This document shows, piece by piece, positions 6,456 to 7,638 of a stretch of 7,638 nt of DNA. How positions within the stretch are numbered: position 1 is the stretch's first letter; every line of letters starts with the position of its first letter. Made by a program: the position numbers and the translations under genes. The notes under the pieces were generated by a model that was given only the letters and a program-made list of their open reading frames with translations, was not told the origin of the DNA and did no database searches. This DNA is from Algoriphagus sp. (GTDB taxonomy: Bacteria > Bacteroidota > Bacteroidia > Cytophagales > Cyclobacteriaceae). Where the stretch lies: the NCBI GenBank assembly GCA_023255285.1, contig JALRIY010000107.1, forward strand, positions 1 to 7,638. Direction: 5' to 3'.

Positions 6456-7370
6456 ATGGAAAGAAGAGGATTTATTAAGAGGCTAGGCCTCGGTGCTGCG
6501 GTATTGAGTGGTGCGGGAATGCTATCCCACCCTTCCTTTGGCGAGGAAAAAGTTGCTGCTGCACCATTTAAACTAGATTTTGCTCCACATTTTGGCATGT
6601 TCAAGCAGCATGCGCCAGGAGGGATTCTGGATGAACTCCGTTTTATGGCAGATCAAGGATTTCGATCCTTGGAAGACAATGGGCTCCTCAAGCGACCGAT
6701 TGCAGAGCAGGAATTGATCGGAAAAACCCTCTCCGACTTAGGGATGCGCATGGGGGTATTTGTGGTGGATGGAGGTGATAATTGGAAGGTTTCATTGGCC
6801 AGTGGCAAGCCGGAGTTTATGGACAACTTTCTGGCTACTTGCCGTGCCTCCGTGGAGGCGGCAAAGCGGGTCAATGCCAAATGGATGACCGTGGTACCTG
6901 GTTATTTTGACCGAAACTTGCCGATTGGTGTGCAGACGGGTCATGTGATCGATGCATTGAAGCGAGGGGCAGAGATTTTTGAACCGCATGGGTTGACGAT
7001 GGTCTTAGAGCCTCTGAGTGACAATCCAGACCTATTTCTGCGTCATGCCGATCAGACGTACATGATTTGCCGAGCAGTAGGTAGTGTTGCCTGCAAAATT
7101 CTTTACGATGCCTACCACATGCAGCGCAACGAGGGCAACCTGATTGCAAACATGGAAAAAACCTGGTCAGAAATTGCCTACATCCAGATTGGTGATAATC
7201 CCGGAAGAAAAGAGCCGGGCACAGGAGAGATTAATTATGGCAACGTGTTCCAGTATATCCACAAAAAAGGCTTTACAGGTATTTTGGGCATGGAGCATGG
7301 CAATGCCCTTTCGGGTAAAGAAGGTGAGTTGGCGTTAATTGATGCCTACCGAAAAGTAGATGTAAAATGA
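6456..7370 (+). CDS. Tat-exported hydroxypyruvate-isomerase-like TIM-barrel enzyme
   Basis: This is a sugar isomerase/epimerase of the AP-endonuclease-2/xylose-isomerase-like TIM-barrel family, closest by motif to hydroxypyruvate isomerase. The 304 residues start with a short twin-arginine signal: RRGFIK at 3-8, an Ala/Gly/Leu core to about 23, and possible cleavage near residue 29. Motifs in order: TVVPGY (145-150), VLEPL with E185, ILYDAYHMQ with D218 and H221, IQIGDNPGR with Q244, EPGTGEINY (253-261), and GMEHG with E280. E185 and E280 match the pair of glutamates that work in isomerisation in this family, and D218, H221 or Q244 would complete the metal site, so the enzyme looks intact. 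Cytoplasmic hydroxypyruvate isomerases lack such a signal, so the real substrate is probably a keto-sugar made by the oxidoreductase just upstream; that is inference. The stop overlaps the next start (ATGA). Confidence 0.93.
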   Translation: MERRGFIKRLGLGAAVLSGAGMLSHPSFGEEKVAAAPFKLDFAPHFGMFKQHAPGGILDELRFMADQGFRSLEDNGLLKRPIAEQELIGKTLSDLGMRMGVFVVDGGDNWKVSLASGKPEFMDNFLATCRASVEAAKRVNAKWMTVVPGYFDRNLPIGVQTGHVIDALKRGAEIFEPHGLTMVLEPLSDNPDLFLRHADQTYMICRAVGSVACKILYDAYHMQRNEGNLIANMEKTWSEIAYIQIGDNPGRKEPGTGEINYGNVFQYIHKKGFTGILGMEHGNALSGKEGELALIDAYRKVDVK

Positions 7371-7638
7371 AAGGATTACTTACTGGAGTCGTTATTTTCT
7401 TTTGGGCTACATTAAGTTTTGCGCAACAACCCCAATGGAAATATTTTCAAGCTCCAGTAATGGCCTCTTTAAGAGGACTATCCCCTATTTCGGATCAAAT
7501 CTGTTGGGCTAGTGGGAGTGGCGGCACTTGGCTGAGGACTGAGAATGGAGGGGCAAGTTGGCATACAGGTACTGTGGCGGGTTTGGGTACAGTAGATTTT
7601 CGCTCCATTCAAGCATTTGATTCCCAGATAGCTGTGGT
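7367..7638 (+). CDS. YCF48-like beta-propeller protein, exported, N-terminal part only
   Basis: The frame is open from the ATG at 7367 to the right edge, giving 90 residues, so the gene is cut by the window. It overlaps the previous stop by four bases (ATGA), which suggests translational coupling. Residues 1-19 form a Sec-type signal peptide (MKGLLTGVVIFFWATLSFA, then QQ). The mature start has SLRGLSPISDQICWASGSG, then GTWLRTENGGASW, the BNR/YCF48 signature (W/L-R-T-x-x-G-G-x-x-W), then LGTVDFRSIQAFD. In Bacteroidota such proteins are often annotated as oxidoreductase or photosystem II assembly factor homologues; neither role is shown here. It is most likely an exported seven-bladed propeller that binds a partner or substrate of the cassette. 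Confidence 0.85.
   Translation, partial: MKGLLTGVVIFFWATLSFAQQPQWKYFQAPVMASLRGLSPISDQICWASGSGGTWLRTENGGASWHTGTVAGLGTVDFRSIQAFDSQIAV

Noticed and set aside
3036..6479. Identical 15 bases AGAGGATTTATTAAG in the acetyltransferase gene (3036) and at the start of the TIM-barrel gene (6465)
   Set aside because: In both genes the bases encode RGFIK in the same frame, in unrelated protein contexts (a final strand and a Tat signal). The match is short and best explained by chance plus codon preference.

Overview
The window looks like chromosomal DNA of a member of the Bacteroidota, probably a Cytophagales/Cyclobacteriaceae-type (Algoriphagus-like) organism. The signs are: almost no Shine-Dalgarno sequences in front of the genes, a candidate -7 box matching the Bacteroidota consensus TAnnTTTG upstream of prfA, protein families typical of that phylum, and moderate GC with AT-rich spacers. 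The genus is inferred. All eight genes lie on the + strand.

Region 1 (1-2502): a secreted or membrane-anchored protein of 426 residues with kelch-like repeats, one transmembrane helix and a cytoplasmic tail resembling a winged helix, so possibly a transmembrane one-component regulator. It is followed by prfA (peptide chain release factor 1). The 85-base spacer contains an inverted repeat with a T tract, and the best prfA promoter candidate lies in its loop.

Region 2 (2503-4016): a RimJ/RimL-type GNAT acetyltransferase, then a 255-base non-coding spacer filled with degenerate heptanucleotide repeats and short palindromes, then a lipoprotein of the DUF3365/Tll0287-like family with a CxxCH haem c site.

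Region 3 (4164-7638, running off the right edge): a tightly packed four-gene set with gaps of 18 bases, 3 bases and a 4-base overlap. It encodes an exported SUMF1/FGE-sulfatase-fold protein lacking the cysteine pair of true formylglycine-generating enzymes, a Tat-exported Gfo/Idh/MocA oxidoreductase, a Tat-exported hydroxypyruvate-isomerase-like TIM barrel, and the start of an exported YCF48-like beta-propeller protein. The two enzymes suggest a periplasmic route that oxidises and isomerises or epimerises a sugar or similar polyol outside the cytoplasm. The substrate cannot be read from sequence. This cassette and the possible membrane-bound regulator are the most interesting parts. I saw no tRNA, rRNA, CRISPR array, insertion sequence or phage gene.
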